Shown here: positions 17,738-28,498 of the stretch, one piece after another
Layout of the letters: the number at the start of each line of letters is the position of its first letter
Position numbering within the stretch: the stretch's first letter is position 1
From: Streptomyces peucetius
Lineage (GTDB): Bacteria > Actinomycetota > Actinomycetes > Streptomycetales > Streptomycetaceae
Assembly: GCF_025854275.1 (NCBI RefSeq)
Contig: NZ_CP107567.1
Span: 5,084,001-5,148,000 of the forward strand
Length of the DNA: 64,000 nt
Reading direction: 5' to 3'
Made by a program: the position numbers and the translations under genes
The notes under the pieces: generated by a model
What the model was told of the DNA's origin: nothing
The model's database searches: none
The model's input: the letters and a program-made list of their open reading frames with translations, nothing else

Positions 17738-17790
17738 CGCACACGACGGCGCCCGCACCCGAGAACCGGGTGCGGGCGCCGTCGTGTGCG
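17738..17790 (+). terminator. Terminator after the PBP gene
   Basis: A perfect 23-bp stem (CGCACACGACGGCGCCCGCA..., ending CCC, with its full complement) around a seven-base loop, 13 bases after the stop codon. Confidence 0.9.
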
Positions 17791-18153
17791 CGGCGTGTGC
17801 CGTCGACGCTGCCGGAGTGCCGTGCGGACGTGGCGCGGCACGTGGACGGCCCGGCCCGACGCGCCCTTGCGGCCCGGCGGCGCCGGAGTTCCTCAACGTC
17901 CTTCGCACCGACCCCGGTGGCGTTCTCCGGAATCTGGTCACTGCGCGCGGCCGACGCCCCGGGCTGCTCGGCCGGGCCGGTCATCATGTCGGCACGGGCA
18001 CCCCCCGTGTGTCCCCTTGTCGACTGTTCGGTGCGGGTGGCGCACGCGCGGCTGCACCCGTCGCCCGGATGCGGCACCAGGCGGGCTCGCGACGGTCGAC
18101 ACGGGGTACACGTACCGCATCACAGACACCGCCCTTCAGGAGACCAGCCCGCG
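17791..18153. other. Intergenic region before the DUF2243 gene
   Basis: 363 bases in which open frames exist on both strands but none has both a ribosome-binding site and a recognisable protein. The last 30 bases hold the AGGAGA site of the next gene. I see no clear promoter or structured RNA. Confidence 0.5.
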
Positions 18154-18639
18154 ATGAGCAGCGAACCGGCCCGGCCGGGCCCGTCCCGCGCCCGACTGCG
18201 GCCACGGCGGTCGCTGGCCGTGTGCGCGCTGATCGGTGTGGCCGTGATGGCCGCCATCGACGAGATCGTCTTCCACCAGATCCTGCACTGGCACCATTTC
18301 TATGACCGCTCCACCCCGGGCGTCGGCCTGCTGTCCGACGGCCTGCTGCACACAGGCGAGCTCCTCGCCCTGGTCGCCGGGTTCTTCCTCTTCGCCGATC
18401 TGCGCCGATGCCGCGCCCTGGCCGCCGACCACGCCTGGGCCGGGTTGTTCCTCGGTCTGGGTGCCTTCCAGCTGTTTGACGGAATCGTCGACCACAAGCT
18501 GCTGCGCCTGCACCAGGTCCGCTACGGCGTCGACGTCACCCCCTACGACTGGGCCTGGAACATCGCCGGCCTCGTCCTGCTTCTCATCGGCGTCGCCCTG
18601 ACCGTGCGCGCTCACCGCCACGCGCCGGCCGTGTCGTGA
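18154..18639 (+). CDS. DUF2243 membrane protein
   Basis: A 161-residue integral membrane protein with four hydrophobic helices (about 22-40, 62-82, 95-115, 135-155). It carries the DUF2243 hallmarks: DEIVFHQILHWHHFYD after helix one, GELLALVAGFFLFADL in the middle, GAFQLFDGIVDHKLLRLHQVR, and a final YDWAWNIAGL. Conserved histidines suggest metal or haem binding near the membrane. AGGAGA precedes the ATG by ten bases. The next gene starts in its stop codon, so a joint function with a CtaG-like protein is very likely. No member has an established biochemical role that I know of. Confidence 0.93.
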   Translation: MSSEPARPGPSRARLRPRRSLAVCALIGVAVMAAIDEIVFHQILHWHHFYDRSTPGVGLLSDGLLHTGELLALVAGFFLFADLRRCRALAADHAWAGLFLGLGAFQLFDGIVDHKLLRLHQVRYGVDVTPYDWAWNIAGLVLLLIGVALTVRAHRHAPAVS

Positions 18640-19562
18640 TCCTCGCCCACACTCACACCCACCCCGGCCACAGCGGCACCGGCGCCCTCGGGCCCGTCGT
18701 CGCCGCGGCCGCGCTGCTGGCCGCGCTCGCCTACCTGCTGGCCGCCCTCCGGCTGCGCCGGCGCGGCGACAGCTGGCCCCGCTACCGTGACGCCTCCTGT
18801 GTCGCCGGCAGCGCCGCGCTGGCTTACGCGTTCACCGGGAGACTGCCGGGCGAGCCGTTCACCGCCCACATGGCCCAGCACCTCACCGCCGCCATGGCCG
18901 CCCCGCTGCTGCTGATCCTCGCCCGCCCCCTCACCCTCACGCTGCGCACCGTGCCCCCGGGGCCCGCCCGCCGAAGTCTGCTCGCCGTGGCACACTCCCG
19001 GCCGGCCACCTGGCTGCTCTTCCCGCCCGTGGCCGCTGTCCTGGACATCGGTGGCCTGTGGCTGCTCTACCGGACCCACCTGCTGGTCACCACCCACCAC
19101 CAGCCGCTGCTCAGCACAGCCCTGCACGTCCATGTCATCGCCGCCGGACTGCTGTTCACCTTCACCATCTGCCGGCTGGACCCGGTACGCCGCCGATGGA
19201 ACCTCGCCTGGCGCGGAAGCACGCTGCTTGCCGCCGGATGGGCCCACGCCGTACTCGCCAAGACCCTCTACGCCACGCCCCCGCCCGGTACCACGTTCAC
19301 CACCGGCGACAGGCACACCGCCTCCCAGCTGATGTACTACGGCGGCGACCTCGTCGAAATCGCCCTCGCCACCGTGCTCGCCGCCCAGTGGTACACCACG
19401 GCAGGCCGCGCCCGGCAGCGCTCGCAGCCCTCGAACACGGCCGCTGTCCACAAGCCACCGACAACGGCGGGATCCTCGGTCGGTGCGGACTCACACCGAA
19501 CCGACGGCGCATCCCGGCCGAGGTCCCGAGCCACGGCCGACGGGGCGAACGGGACCGGCTAG
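18636..19562 (+). CDS. CtaG-like cytochrome c oxidase assembly family membrane protein
   Basis: A 308-residue multi-helix membrane protein, GTGA-coupled to the DUF2243 gene. The N-terminus is His-rich (AHTHTHPGHSG). The family pattern is visible in SAALAYAFTGRLPGEPFTAHMAQHL, RPLTLTLRT, LHVHVIAAGLLFTFTICRLDP and TASQLMYYGGDLVEIAL. The Bacillus-type CtaG_2 family helps copper/haem delivery to cytochrome oxidase, and the conserved His residues (AHMAQHL, LHVHV) could bind metal. The C-terminal 60 residues are hydrophilic. Its TAG stop overlaps the stop of the convergent phosphatase gene in the shared tetranucleotide CTAG. Confidence 0.9.
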   Translation: MILAHTHTHPGHSGTGALGPVVAAAALLAALAYLLAALRLRRRGDSWPRYRDASCVAGSAALAYAFTGRLPGEPFTAHMAQHLTAAMAAPLLLILARPLTLTLRTVPPGPARRSLLAVAHSRPATWLLFPPVAAVLDIGGLWLLYRTHLLVTTHHQPLLSTALHVHVIAAGLLFTFTICRLDPVRRRWNLAWRGSTLLAAGWAHAVLAKTLYATPPPGTTFTTGDRHTASQLMYYGGDLVEIALATVLAAQWYTTAGRARQRSQPSNTAAVHKPPTTAGSSVGADSHRTDGASRPRSRATADGANGTG

Positions 19563-21475
19563 GCGCGGGTGGGCAGCTCGAACCAGACGACCTTGCCCGT
19601 CGACAACCGTGTCGCGCCCCACCGCCTGGCGAGCCGGTTGACCAGGAACAGGCCGCGGCCGCCCTCGTCCGTGTCGCGCGCCCGGCGCTGTCTCGGCAGC
19701 TGGGGTGAGTCGTCGCCGACCTCGCAGCGCAGCACGTCGGTGCGCAGCAGCCGCAGCGTCACCGGCCGTTCCGCGTACCGCACGGCATTGGTGACGACCT
19801 CGCTGACGAGCAGCTCCACCGAGTCGGACAGCTCCTCTAGGCCCCAGCGGGCCAGGGCCCGCCGCGCGAGACGGCGGGCGCGGCCCGGTGCGGCGTCCTC
19901 CGGCTCCAGGAACCAGTAGGCGACGTCGCTCGGTGCGATCCCGTCGAAACGGGCCGCGAGCAGGGCGATGTCGTCGTCACGGTCACCGGGGCCCAGCATG
20001 TCGAGCACGTCGTCGCACAGGGCCTCCAGCGGCGGCGAGTGGTCCGGCCCGGTGAGCTGCGCGGTGTCGGCGAGCCGTTCCCGGAGCTGCTCGATGCCCG
20101 TCCACACGTCCCGCAGCCGTGACTCGACCAGCCCGTCGGTGTAGAGCAGCAGGGTCGCTCCGGCCGGGGCGTCGAGTTCCACGGCCTCGAAGTCGACGCC
20201 GCCGACGCCGATGGGAGCGCCGGGCGGCACCCGCAGCACCTCGGCCCGCCCGCCCAGGTGCAGCAGGATGGGCGGCGGGTGGCCGGCGTTGGCGATGGTG
20301 ATCCGGTGCGAGACCGGGTCGTAGACCGCGTACAGGCAGGTGGCCATGCGGTCCGTGCCGAGGCGCTGGGCCTGCTCGTCCAGGTGGTGCAGGACCTCCT
20401 GCGGCGGCAGGTCGAGGCCGGCCAGCGTCTGGGCCGTCGTACGCAGCTGGCCCATGATCGCGGCGGAGGTCATGGAGTGGCCCATGACGTCGCCCACGAC
20501 GAGCGCGACCCGGCTGCCGGGCAGCGGGATGGCGTCGTACCAGTCGCCGCCGACGCGGGCCGTCTCCGCCGCCGGGAGGTAGCGGGAGGCGAGCCGTACA
20601 CCGGTGGGCTGGGGCAGCGAGTCGGGGAGCATGGTGCGCTGCAGCTCGTCGGCGATGTACGCCTCGCGGCCGTAGAGCACCGCCTTGTCGATGCCGAGCG
20701 CCGTGTGGGTCGCCAGCTGGGCCGCGACGAGCAGGTCGTTGGGTTCGAAGGCGGGCCGGTCGGGGCGGCGCAGGAAGACCGCGGCACCGATCACCCGACG
20801 GCGGCCGCGCAGCGGCGCGAGTATCGCGCGGTGGCCGCTCGGCACGCAATGTCCGTCGCCGAGGAGTTCGGGCAGGGCGGCGCGGGCCGCCGCGGAGTCG
20901 CCGAAGACCGGCCGCACCCCGCGCAGCACCTCGGAGAGCGCTCCTCCGGAGCGGACCTCGCACAGCTCGGCGGCCGGGACGGCGTCGCTGCCCGCGTCGA
21001 GCAGCGGCATGGCGCCGACGCCGCCCTGGTCCCCGTCGTCAGCGTTTGAACGCAGCCTGTCGGTACGGCGCAGGCGCAGCACGAACGGGGAGACGGGTCG
21101 CTCGTCGCCCACCGGCAGCGGATCCCGCAGATAGACGAGGATCGCGTCGGAGAACGTCGGCACGGTGGCCCGGCACAGGCCGAGGACGATCTCGTCGAGG
21201 TCGATGCCCCGGGCGATCCGCCGCGTGGCCGCTCCCACGAACCGCAGCCGGTCGCCCTCGCGTCTCGCGGTCCCCGCGATGTCCTGGGCCTGCAGGTGCG
21301 CCGCCGGCACCGGCGGCTGCGTCTGCGGTTGCGGCTTCGGCGGCGGGCCGGCGGGCGCGGGGGAGGCCCCGGCCGCCTGCGCCCGCGGCCGGGTGCGTTC
21401 CTGGGACCGGGCAGCCAGCGGCTGTCGGCCTTCGTGGGAGGTGGGATGCTCCGTCACGCGTGGGATTCCGTCCAT
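19559..21475 (-). CDS. GAF-SpoIIE phosphatase-HATPase regulator
   Basis: About 638 residues. A Pro/Ala/Gln-rich N-terminus leads into a GAF-like domain (about 75-285), then a PP2C/SpoIIE phosphatase domain (about 300-500; VGGDWYDAIPLPGS, VVGDVMGHSM, YTDGLVES and DDDIALLAA supply the metal-binding aspartates). It ends with a HATPase_c domain of the anti-sigma type (VSEVVTNAVRYAE and DEGGRGLFLVNRLARRWG). Such proteins dephosphorylate anti-anti-sigma factors and may also phosphorylate them. ATG 21475 is one option and GTG 21457 (VTEHPTSHEGRQ) another; neither has a good ribosome-binding site. It converges on the CtaG-like gene. Confidence 0.9.
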   Translation of the reverse strand: MDGIPRVTEHPTSHEGRQPLAARSQERTRPRAQAAGASPAPAGPPPKPQPQTQPPVPAAHLQAQDIAGTARREGDRLRFVGAATRRIARGIDLDEIVLGLCRATVPTFSDAILVYLRDPLPVGDERPVSPFVLRLRRTDRLRSNADDGDQGGVGAMPLLDAGSDAVPAAELCEVRSGGALSEVLRGVRPVFGDSAAARAALPELLGDGHCVPSGHRAILAPLRGRRRVIGAAVFLRRPDRPAFEPNDLLVAAQLATHTALGIDKAVLYGREAYIADELQRTMLPDSLPQPTGVRLASRYLPAAETARVGGDWYDAIPLPGSRVALVVGDVMGHSMTSAAIMGQLRTTAQTLAGLDLPPQEVLHHLDEQAQRLGTDRMATCLYAVYDPVSHRITIANAGHPPPILLHLGGRAEVLRVPPGAPIGVGGVDFEAVELDAPAGATLLLYTDGLVESRLRDVWTGIEQLRERLADTAQLTGPDHSPPLEALCDDVLDMLGPGDRDDDIALLAARFDGIAPSDVAYWFLEPEDAAPGRARRLARRALARWGLEELSDSVELLVSEVVTNAVRYAERPVTLRLLRTDVLRCEVGDDSPQLPRQRRARDTDEGGRGLFLVNRLARRWGATRLSTGKVVWFELPTRA

Positions 21476-21791
21476 CCGGGCCGGGGGTGCGATGCAATCG
21501 CCTCGTGGGGCGGTATACCCGCTCTGGGGGTGACGTCGACAGGGTGGCGGGCCTCCGGCACAGCTCAACCCCCTGTTGTGACTGACTCGTGTCCCGTCCG
21601 AGACGCTGCGCGACCGGACGTTCTGTGACTGCTCGGTGACTTGCGGTCGGGCCCTGTGCTTCTGCTCCCTCGTACTGCGCAGCCTTGCGGACGACGATCC
21701 TACGTTTGACCCCAGGGGGCGCATCAAGAGTCTCACGAGGTCGTATACGCCGGAGCGCGTTCCCGTCGGGATCCGGCCACGAGCGCTCGGA
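21476..21791. other. Intergenic region upstream of the phosphatase gene
   Basis: About 316 bases with no gene I can support. It should hold the leftward promoter of the phosphatase and the downstream end of the DUF402 transcript. No clear terminator hairpin was seen. Confidence 0.5.
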
Positions 21792-22520
21792 TCAGGCCGC
21801 TTGCGGTGCCGGAAGCCGGTCCCAGTCGGCCGGGAGGGCCGGTACCCGCCAGGCCGGGTCCGGGCGCCAGAGCTCCCAGCCGTCGCAGAACGGCGCCCCC
21901 CAGGAGCGGATCACCTCGACCGCCGCCCGGCCCGCCTCCCGCACACCCCGCGCCGTGCGGGCGTCCATCAGGCCGACCCGCTGGGCCTGGTCGAACTCGT
22001 CCTCGTCCCGCCACAGCCAACTGCGGTCCGGGTAGACGGAGATGTCGAGGAAGTGGTCTTCCGAGTCGACGCCGCCCGACCAGCGGGTCTGCGGCTCCTC
22101 GAGGTTCACGTACCAGCTGCGGAACTGCCAGCCGTGCTCCCAGAAGAGCCACACCGACCAGGGCAGGCCGGGCTGGGCCAGCTTCAGCACGCCATTGCCG
22201 GACCAGCGGGTGCGGGCGGTGGTGCGCGGCGCGGTGTACCGGGTGGCCAGCGGCTCCTCGTGGACCGGGGTGCCGTCGGCGAGCAGCGGCTTCACGCACT
22301 CGGTGCCGGGGGCCATCCACACGGCGAGCAGCTCGTCCGTGTCCTGGACGACCGTCACGGGCCGGCAGATGTGGAACGCGCGGCCCGCCGTACCGGGTAC
22401 ATGGCCGCGATAGCGCCAGAGGATGTGCTCCCCGGGCTCCCAGCGTGCGCCGCGCTGCCCGTTCGTCGTGCGCTGATCCGTCCCGCCCGTGTCGTGTGCC
22501 GGGCCTCCCGTGCCTGTCAT
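21792..22520 (-). CDS. DUF402 domain protein
   Basis: A 242-residue cytosolic protein with a DUF402 domain in the middle (about 85-215). Its features are WSGNGVLKLAQPG, the long aromatic stretch WSVWLFWEHGWQFRSWYVNLEEP and DHFLDISVYPDRSWLWRDEDEFDQA, which holds the conserved acidic residues. DUF402 proteins of Gram-positive bacteria include nucleoside di- and triphosphatases (Ntdp-like) and FomD-related hydrolases, with acidic residues binding metal. The N-terminal 30 residues are low-complexity. The gene lies between the phosphatase and fumC, all leftward, but spacing is large enough for separate transcription. Confidence 0.9.
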   Translation of the reverse strand: MTGTGGPAHDTGGTDQRTTNGQRGARWEPGEHILWRYRGHVPGTAGRAFHICRPVTVVQDTDELLAVWMAPGTECVKPLLADGTPVHEEPLATRYTAPRTTARTRWSGNGVLKLAQPGLPWSVWLFWEHGWQFRSWYVNLEEPQTRWSGGVDSEDHFLDISVYPDRSWLWRDEDEFDQAQRVGLMDARTARGVREAGRAAVEVIRSWGAPFCDGWELWRPDPAWRVPALPADWDRLPAPQAA

Positions 22521-22602
22521 GAGCAGATCTTAGGAGTACGCAACGGGCCGCGCTGCGACCCTTGTCACGGACCGTGTCGCGGGCCGTGACACGGAACCGG
22601 CC

Positions 22603-23997
22603 TCACGGACGGGTCATGCGCAGCACGTCGAGCGCCTCGTCCAGCTGCTCCAGGGTCAGTTCTCCACGCTCCACATAGCCGGACTCGAGCACGACCTCAC
22701 GGATCGTCCGGCGCTCCGCGAGCGACTTCTTGGCGACCTTCGCGGCCTCCTCGTACCCGATGTACTTGTTGAGCGGGGTGACCACGGAGGGGGAGGACTC
22801 CGCGTACTCGCGGGCCCGTTCGACGTCGGCGGTGATGCCGTCGACGGTGCGGTCCGCCAGCAGCCGTGCGGCGCCCGCCAGCAGCCTGACCGATTCCAGC
22901 AGGTTCTTGGCGATCACCGGCAGCATCACGTTGAGCTCGAAGTTCCCGGCCGCGCCGGCCGCCGCGACGGTGGCGTCGTTGCCCGTGACCTGGGCGGCGA
23001 CCATCAGCACCGCCTCCGGGATCACCGGGTTCACCTTGCCGGGCATGATCGAGGAGCCCGGCTGGAGGTCGGGGAGGGCGATCTCGGCGAGACCGGTGCG
23101 CGGGCCGGAGGCCATCCAGCGCAGATCGTTGCAGATCTTGGTGAGCGAGACCGCGACGGTACGGAGCTGGCCGGAGGTCTCCACCAGCCCGTCCCGCGCG
23201 CCTTGGGCCTCGAAGTGGTCACGGGCCTCCGTGAGCGGCAGCCCGGTCGCGCGGGCCACCTCGGCGATGACGGCGGCGGCGAAGCCGGGCGGGGTGTTGA
23301 TGCCGGTGCCCACGGCCGTACCGCCCAGCGGCAGTTCGGCGAGGCGCGGCAGCGACACCGTCAACCGCTCGATCCCGTAACGGATCTGCGCCGCGTAGCC
23401 GCCGAACTCCTGACCGAGGGTGACGGGCGTGGCGTCCATCAGGTGCGTACGGCCCGCCTTGACGACCGTCGCGAACTCGGTGGCCTTGCGCTCCAGCGAG
23501 GTGGCGAGGTGGTCCAGGGCGGGGATCAGGTCGCGGGTGACGGCCGCGGTCGCCGCGATGTGGATGGAGGACGGAAAGACGTCGTTGGACGACTGGGAGG
23601 CGTTCACATGGTCGTTGGGGTGGACGTCCCGGCCGAGCCGTTCGGTGGCGAGGGTCGCGAGGACCTCGTTGGTGTTCATGTTGGAGGAGGTGCCGGAGCC
23701 GGTCTGGAAGACGTCCACCGGGAAGTGCTCGTCCCAGCGGCCCTCCGCCACCTCCGTCGCGGCGTCGGCGATCGCGCGGGCGATGTCCGGTTCCAGTACG
23801 CCGAGTTGGGCGTTGACCTCGGCCGCCGCGGCCTTGATACGGGCGAGCGCCTCGATGTGCGCACGCTCCAGGCCCTGCCCGGAGACGGGGAAGTTCTCCA
23901 CCGCCCGCTGGGTCTGGGCCCGCCACTTGGCATGGGCGGGGACCCGCACCTCACCCATGGAGTCGTGCTCGGTCCGGTAGCCGCTCGCATCGCTCAC
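22603..23997 (-). CDS. fumC: Fumarate hydratase class II
   Basis: A 464-residue TCA-cycle enzyme interconverting fumarate and malate, expected as a tetramer. It has [14 protein letters not shown] near the N-terminal active site, the [14 protein letters not shown] segment and the superfamily signature [11 protein letters not shown]. This class is iron-free and oxygen-stable. GTG at 23997 has GGAGG nine bases upstream. A second, iron-sulfur class I fumarase lies 2.6 kb to the right, so the strain has both types. The divergent neighbour is a secreted esterase. Confidence 0.97.
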   Translation of the reverse strand: MSDASGYRTEHDSMGEVRVPAHAKWRAQTQRAVENFPVSGQGLERAHIEALARIKAAAAEVNAQLGVLEPDIARAIADAATEVAEGRWDEHFPVDVFQTGSGTSSNMNTNEVLATLATERLGRDVHPNDHVNASQSSNDVFPSSIHIAATAAVTRDLIPALDHLATSLERKATEFATVVKAGRTHLMDATPVTLGQEFGGYAAQIRYGIERLTVSLPRLAELPLGGTAVGTGINTPPGFAAAVIAEVARATGLPLTEARDHFEAQGARDGLVETSGQLRTVAVSLTKICNDLRWMASGPRTGLAEIALPDLQPGSSIMPGKVNPVIPEAVLMVAAQVTGNDATVAAAGAAGNFELNVMLPVIAKNLLESVRLLAGAARLLADRTVDGITADVERAREYAESSPSVVTPLNKYIGYEEAAKVAKKSLAERRTIREVVLESGYVERGELTLEQLDEALDVLRMTRP

Positions 23998-24103
23998 GTT
24001 CTTCAACCTCCCGTAAAAGTTGAGCACTTGTCTTGTTCCGCGTATTCCCAGTCCGCCTACCTGCCAGTAAAAACCGTGGGTAACCCCACTTCCAGGAGGC
24101 GCG

Positions 24104-25633
24104 ATGAAGCGCACCAGGTACAGATTCCGCCGGGCTGTCACGGTAGGCGCCGTGGCCGCCGCCACGGCACTGGGAACCCTGACGGCCACCGCCCCCGCCG
24201 GAGCGGCAGAGGCAGACGACACGCGGTCGGTGTCCTCCGTACCGCTCACACCCGAACTCGAGGCGATCCGGGCCGCCGAGGCCACCGCACTCTACGGAAG
24301 CCCCGACGAACGGCCGTTCGACGCCCGGAAGACCGGCCTGATCACGCTGGGCGACAGCGAGATCTCCGGTGAGGGCACCGGCACGTACGAGGAGCCCACC
24401 GACGGGCCCGACAACTGGTGCCACCGCTCGCCCGACGCCGCCGTCCACCGCACCGGAGTCCCCGCGGACGTCACGTACAACGTGTCCTGCTCCGGTGCGT
24501 CCACCGCCAACATCCGCATCGGCGGCAGCAAGCAGTACGCCGACGAACTCGTCCAGAGCGACAGCCTCGCCATCAAGGCCCGCAACACCCGCATCAAGAT
24601 GGTGGTGCTCGTCGCCGGCGCCAACGACGACCTCCAGTTCGGTCCCGTCATGACCGACTGCGTCACCCGCTACGTGCTGCTCCAGGGGCCCTGCGAGCCC
24701 AAGTACGCCCCCGGCTGGCAGGCCCGCGTCGACGGCCTCGTCCCCAAGGTCGAGCAGACCGTGCGCGACCTGCGCACCGTGATGCGCGGCGCCGGATACG
24801 GGGACGGCGACTACAGGCTGGTCGTGATGGGCTACCCGAGCCCCATCGGCCCCGACTTCCGCGACAACCCCGACTTCCCGGGCAAGCTGGTCTGCGGCGG
24901 CATGGGCTACGACTCCGACACCGTGTGGGGCCGCAACGCCGCCGTCCCCGCCTTCGAACGCGGCATGCGCGAGGCCGCACGCGCCACCGGGGCCGTGTAC
25001 CTGGACAACTCCCGCCTCTTCCACGGCCATGAGGTGTGCCACCAGGACCCCTGGGCCCGCGGCCTCTACATCGACCTCGGGCACTTCCCGCCGGACTCCA
25101 ACTCCGTCCGGCAGTCCTTCCACCCCAACATCCGCGGCCACGCGGCGTTCGCCTCGTGCCTGACCCAGCTCTACAACTCCTCGGCCCGCGAGGCGAGCTG
25201 CGCGGACGTCAACTCGACGGGGAAGCCCGTCCTGTTCCCGTACGCCTGGGACGACGCGTACAAGCCGCTGCGCAACGCGGCGACCGGTGACTGCCTGGAC
25301 GTCGAGGGCGCCCGGAGCGCCAACGGCACCGGCGTCGTCGGCTGGGACTGCCACGGCGGACGCAACCAGGGCTGGTGGCACGACCCGGCACGCGGCACCG
25401 TCCACACGGAGCTGTCCCAGGACCGCTGCCTGGACGTGCCGGGCGGCGACTACCGGGCGGCCGCGGCCGTGATCGTCTGGGACTGCCACGGTGGCTCCAA
25501 CCAGAAGTTCGTCCGCGACGGATCCACGATCCGCCCGGCGTCCGCGACCGGGCTCTGCATGACCCAGGGCGCGGCACACGAGCCGGTCCGCCTCCAGGCG
25601 TGCGACGGCTCGGCGAACCAGCGCTTCGCCTGA
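24104..25633 (+). CDS. Secreted SGNH hydrolase with C-terminal ricin B-type lectin domain
   Basis: A 509-residue exported enzyme. A signal peptide (1-34, [16 protein letters not shown]...APAGAAEA) precedes an SGNH/GDSL hydrolase domain (about 65-375) with block [12 protein letters not shown], block III GANDD and block [13 protein letters not shown] with the catalytic His. The C-terminal part (about 385-509) is a beta-trefoil ricin-B lectin with repeats CLDVEGA...[16 protein letters not shown]...[11 protein letters not shown] and CMTQG...[10 protein letters not shown]. It probably de-esterifies a polysaccharide bound through the lectin domain. AGGAGGCGC precedes the ATG. The substrate is unknown. 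Confidence 0.95.
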   Translation: MKRTRYRFRRAVTVGAVAAATALGTLTATAPAGAAEADDTRSVSSVPLTPELEAIRAAEATALYGSPDERPFDARKTGLITLGDSEISGEGTGTYEEPTDGPDNWCHRSPDAAVHRTGVPADVTYNVSCSGASTANIRIGGSKQYADELVQSDSLAIKARNTRIKMVVLVAGANDDLQFGPVMTDCVTRYVLLQGPCEPKYAPGWQARVDGLVPKVEQTVRDLRTVMRGAGYGDGDYRLVVMGYPSPIGPDFRDNPDFPGKLVCGGMGYDSDTVWGRNAAVPAFERGMREAARATGAVYLDNSRLFHGHEVCHQDPWARGLYIDLGHFPPDSNSVRQSFHPNIRGHAAFASCLTQLYNSSAREASCADVNSTGKPVLFPYAWDDAYKPLRNAATGDCLDVEGARSANGTGVVGWDCHGGRNQGWWHDPARGTVHTELSQDRCLDVPGGDYRAAAAVIVWDCHGGSNQKFVRDGSTIRPASATGLCMTQGAAHEPVRLQACDGSANQRFA

Positions 25634-25661
25634 CCTTGGGGACACGGCACCGCGGCCGGCG

Positions 25662-26069
25662 CTACGCGTCGGACGCGGTGCCGTTCGTTCCGGGTGTGAG
25701 ATCCAGGACCCGAACGGGCACGCCGGTCCATCTGTTCGGTTCCGCGGTGGCGATGATCGCCCCGTCCGGCCGGTCCGGGGTGGGCTGCGCCGCGTGCTGA
25801 CTGTGCGCCGCGGCCCAGGTCGCCTGTCGTGCCACGGCCAGGGCAGCGGCCAGGTCCAGATCGAGGACGGTGATGCCGGGCAGGGAGGCCAGATGCTCCG
25901 CCGTGCCGGGCCGCGCCCGATCCGCTTCCACCAGCGCGCACGCCGGGGCGTACAAGAACCAGCCGGCTTCTGCGTGGGCGCGGTGGATGAGGCGGGAGGC
26001 GAGGACGTTGCCCTGACCGGCCGCGGTCATCGCCGTGTCGTCCAGGACGATGTGCACGGCGTCGCTCAC
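25662..26069 (-). CDS. PIN domain toxin of a toxin-antitoxin pair
   Basis: A 135-residue PIN-domain protein starting at GTG 26069, overlapping the antitoxin stop by four bases. The acidic residues of PIN nucleases are present: LDDTAM at the N-terminus, LVEADR in the middle and PDGAIIATAE near the C-terminus. VapC-type toxins cleave tRNA or rRNA. The sequence is less typical than classic VapC (no strict DTSALLA start), so specificity is open. It is transcribed after the antitoxin from one promoter, the usual order for this type. Confidence 0.9.
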   Translation of the reverse strand: MSDAVHIVLDDTAMTAAGQGNVLASRLIHRAHAEAGWFLYAPACALVEADRARPGTAEHLASLPGITVLDLDLAAALAVARQATWAAAHSQHAAQPTPDRPDGAIIATAEPNRWTGVPVRVLDLTPGTNGTASDA

Positions 26070-26323
26070 CGGGCGGTCACCTGAGCCAGGCGGCGGTCCA
26101 GCTCGCTGTCGAGGTCCTGCTCCTCGGCTGCGGTCGGGGCGTAGCCGTTCCACTCCTTCAACGCCGCCTTGGCCTTCTCGGCACGCTCGGCACGCTCGGC
26201 CGGGGTCAGCAGGGTCTCCGCCAGACGGGCCAGATAGGCGCGCAGCGACAACCCCTCAGCGGCAGCTACGGCAGCGAGTCTGTCCTTGGCTTCCTGGGGG
26301 ATACGGACGTTGGCATCGGTCAT
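26066..26323 (-). CDS. Antitoxin, ribbon-helix-helix type
   Basis: An 85-residue protein. The N-terminal half (MTDANVRIPQEAKDRLAAVAAAEGLSLRAYLARLAE split over residues 1-36) is a ribbon-helix-helix: a short DNA-binding strand, then two helices. The C-terminal half is charged and Ala-rich (ERAEKAKAALKEWNGY...LDSELDRRL), suited to wrapping the toxin. AAGGAG precedes its ATG. A perfect palindrome 27 bases upstream of the start is its probable operator, so toxin-antitoxin autoregulation is expected. Confidence 0.9.
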   Translation of the reverse strand: MTDANVRIPQEAKDRLAAVAAAEGLSLRAYLARLAETLLTPAERAERAEKAKAALKEWNGYAPTAAEEQDLDSELDRRLAQVTAR

Positions 26324-26347
26324 CGTCGCACTCCTTCCCGTCTCAGC

Positions 26348-26590
26348 ATGGTACGGGTACGTACCCGTACCCATGCCCGGCTGGCCGACGCCATCACACA
26401 ACAGACCGCCTCGGTGTGCGCCGGCTCGGTCTGCGTCCTGGCGTCGGGGCATGAAGGCCCGCATCACGACCGGGCGGGCGACGCCTGGTGGGTGACCCCG
26501 GAGATTGCCGACGCGGTGACCGTGTCCTTCCTGGCCCACGTGCCGGCGGACGCGTTCGGTCGGCCTGCGGGGGAGGAAACGAACCGCTGA
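26348..26590 (+). CDS. Small hypothetical protein divergent from the toxin-antitoxin module
   Basis: An 80-residue frame starting at ATG 26348, directly beside the antitoxin operator. The middle part, SVCVLASGHEGPHHDRAGDAWW, follows the pattern Cys-x(5-6)-GHEGPHxxxxxxxW common in small actinobacterial and phage hypothetical proteins, possibly metal-binding. No ribosome-binding site precedes the ATG, so translation would be leaderless or start elsewhere. A strong stem terminator lies 13 bases after the stop. I regard it as a probable gene of unknown function that may share control with the toxin-antitoxin operon. Confidence 0.55.
   Translation: MVRVRTRTHARLADAITQQTASVCAGSVCVLASGHEGPHHDRAGDAWWVTPEIADAVTVSFLAHVPADAFGRPAGEETNR
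26350..26371. promoter_or_regulatory. 22-bp perfect palindrome, toxin-antitoxin operator
   Basis: GGTACGGGTAC followed directly by its reverse complement GTACCCGTACC, with CATG/CATG flanks that nearly extend the symmetry. It sits 27 bases upstream of the antitoxin start and overlaps the ATG of the divergent small gene. Perfect palindromes of this length next to ribbon-helix-helix antitoxins are typical operators. Confidence 0.75.
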
Positions 26591-26602
26591 GCGGGCGGCG
26601 GA

Positions 26603-26633
26603 AGGAGCCCCGGGCGGGCAGCCCGGGGCTCCT
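26603..26633. terminator. Bidirectional terminator between convergent genes
   Basis: A 13-bp perfect stem AGGAGCCCCGGGC / GCCCGGGGCTCCT with a five-base loop between the small plus-strand gene and the leftward class I fumarase gene. Confidence 0.85.
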
Positions 26634-26640
26634 CGAAGAG

Positions 26641-28308
<1,668 letters not shown>

Positions 28309-28498
28309 TACGGCCATTCCTCACTCGACAGACGGCAGCGCCGCCTCCATTGGCGGCGCGCCCTCCAGCGTAGAACGCCCGGAGAGTCCCGATCCTGTGA
28401 GGTAAGGCTCACTTGGAGCGGGACACGGAAGGTGGCGCGGCCGGTGTGCACGGCGCGTGCACTAGTCGCGATCTATCGCGTTTCGCTAGTCTGGTGCC

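Noticed and set aside
17400..18077. Minus-strand frame across the PBP tail and the following intergenic region
   Set aside because: It begins inside a gap and runs through the 23-bp terminator stem and PBP repeats; composition is that of a shadow frame.
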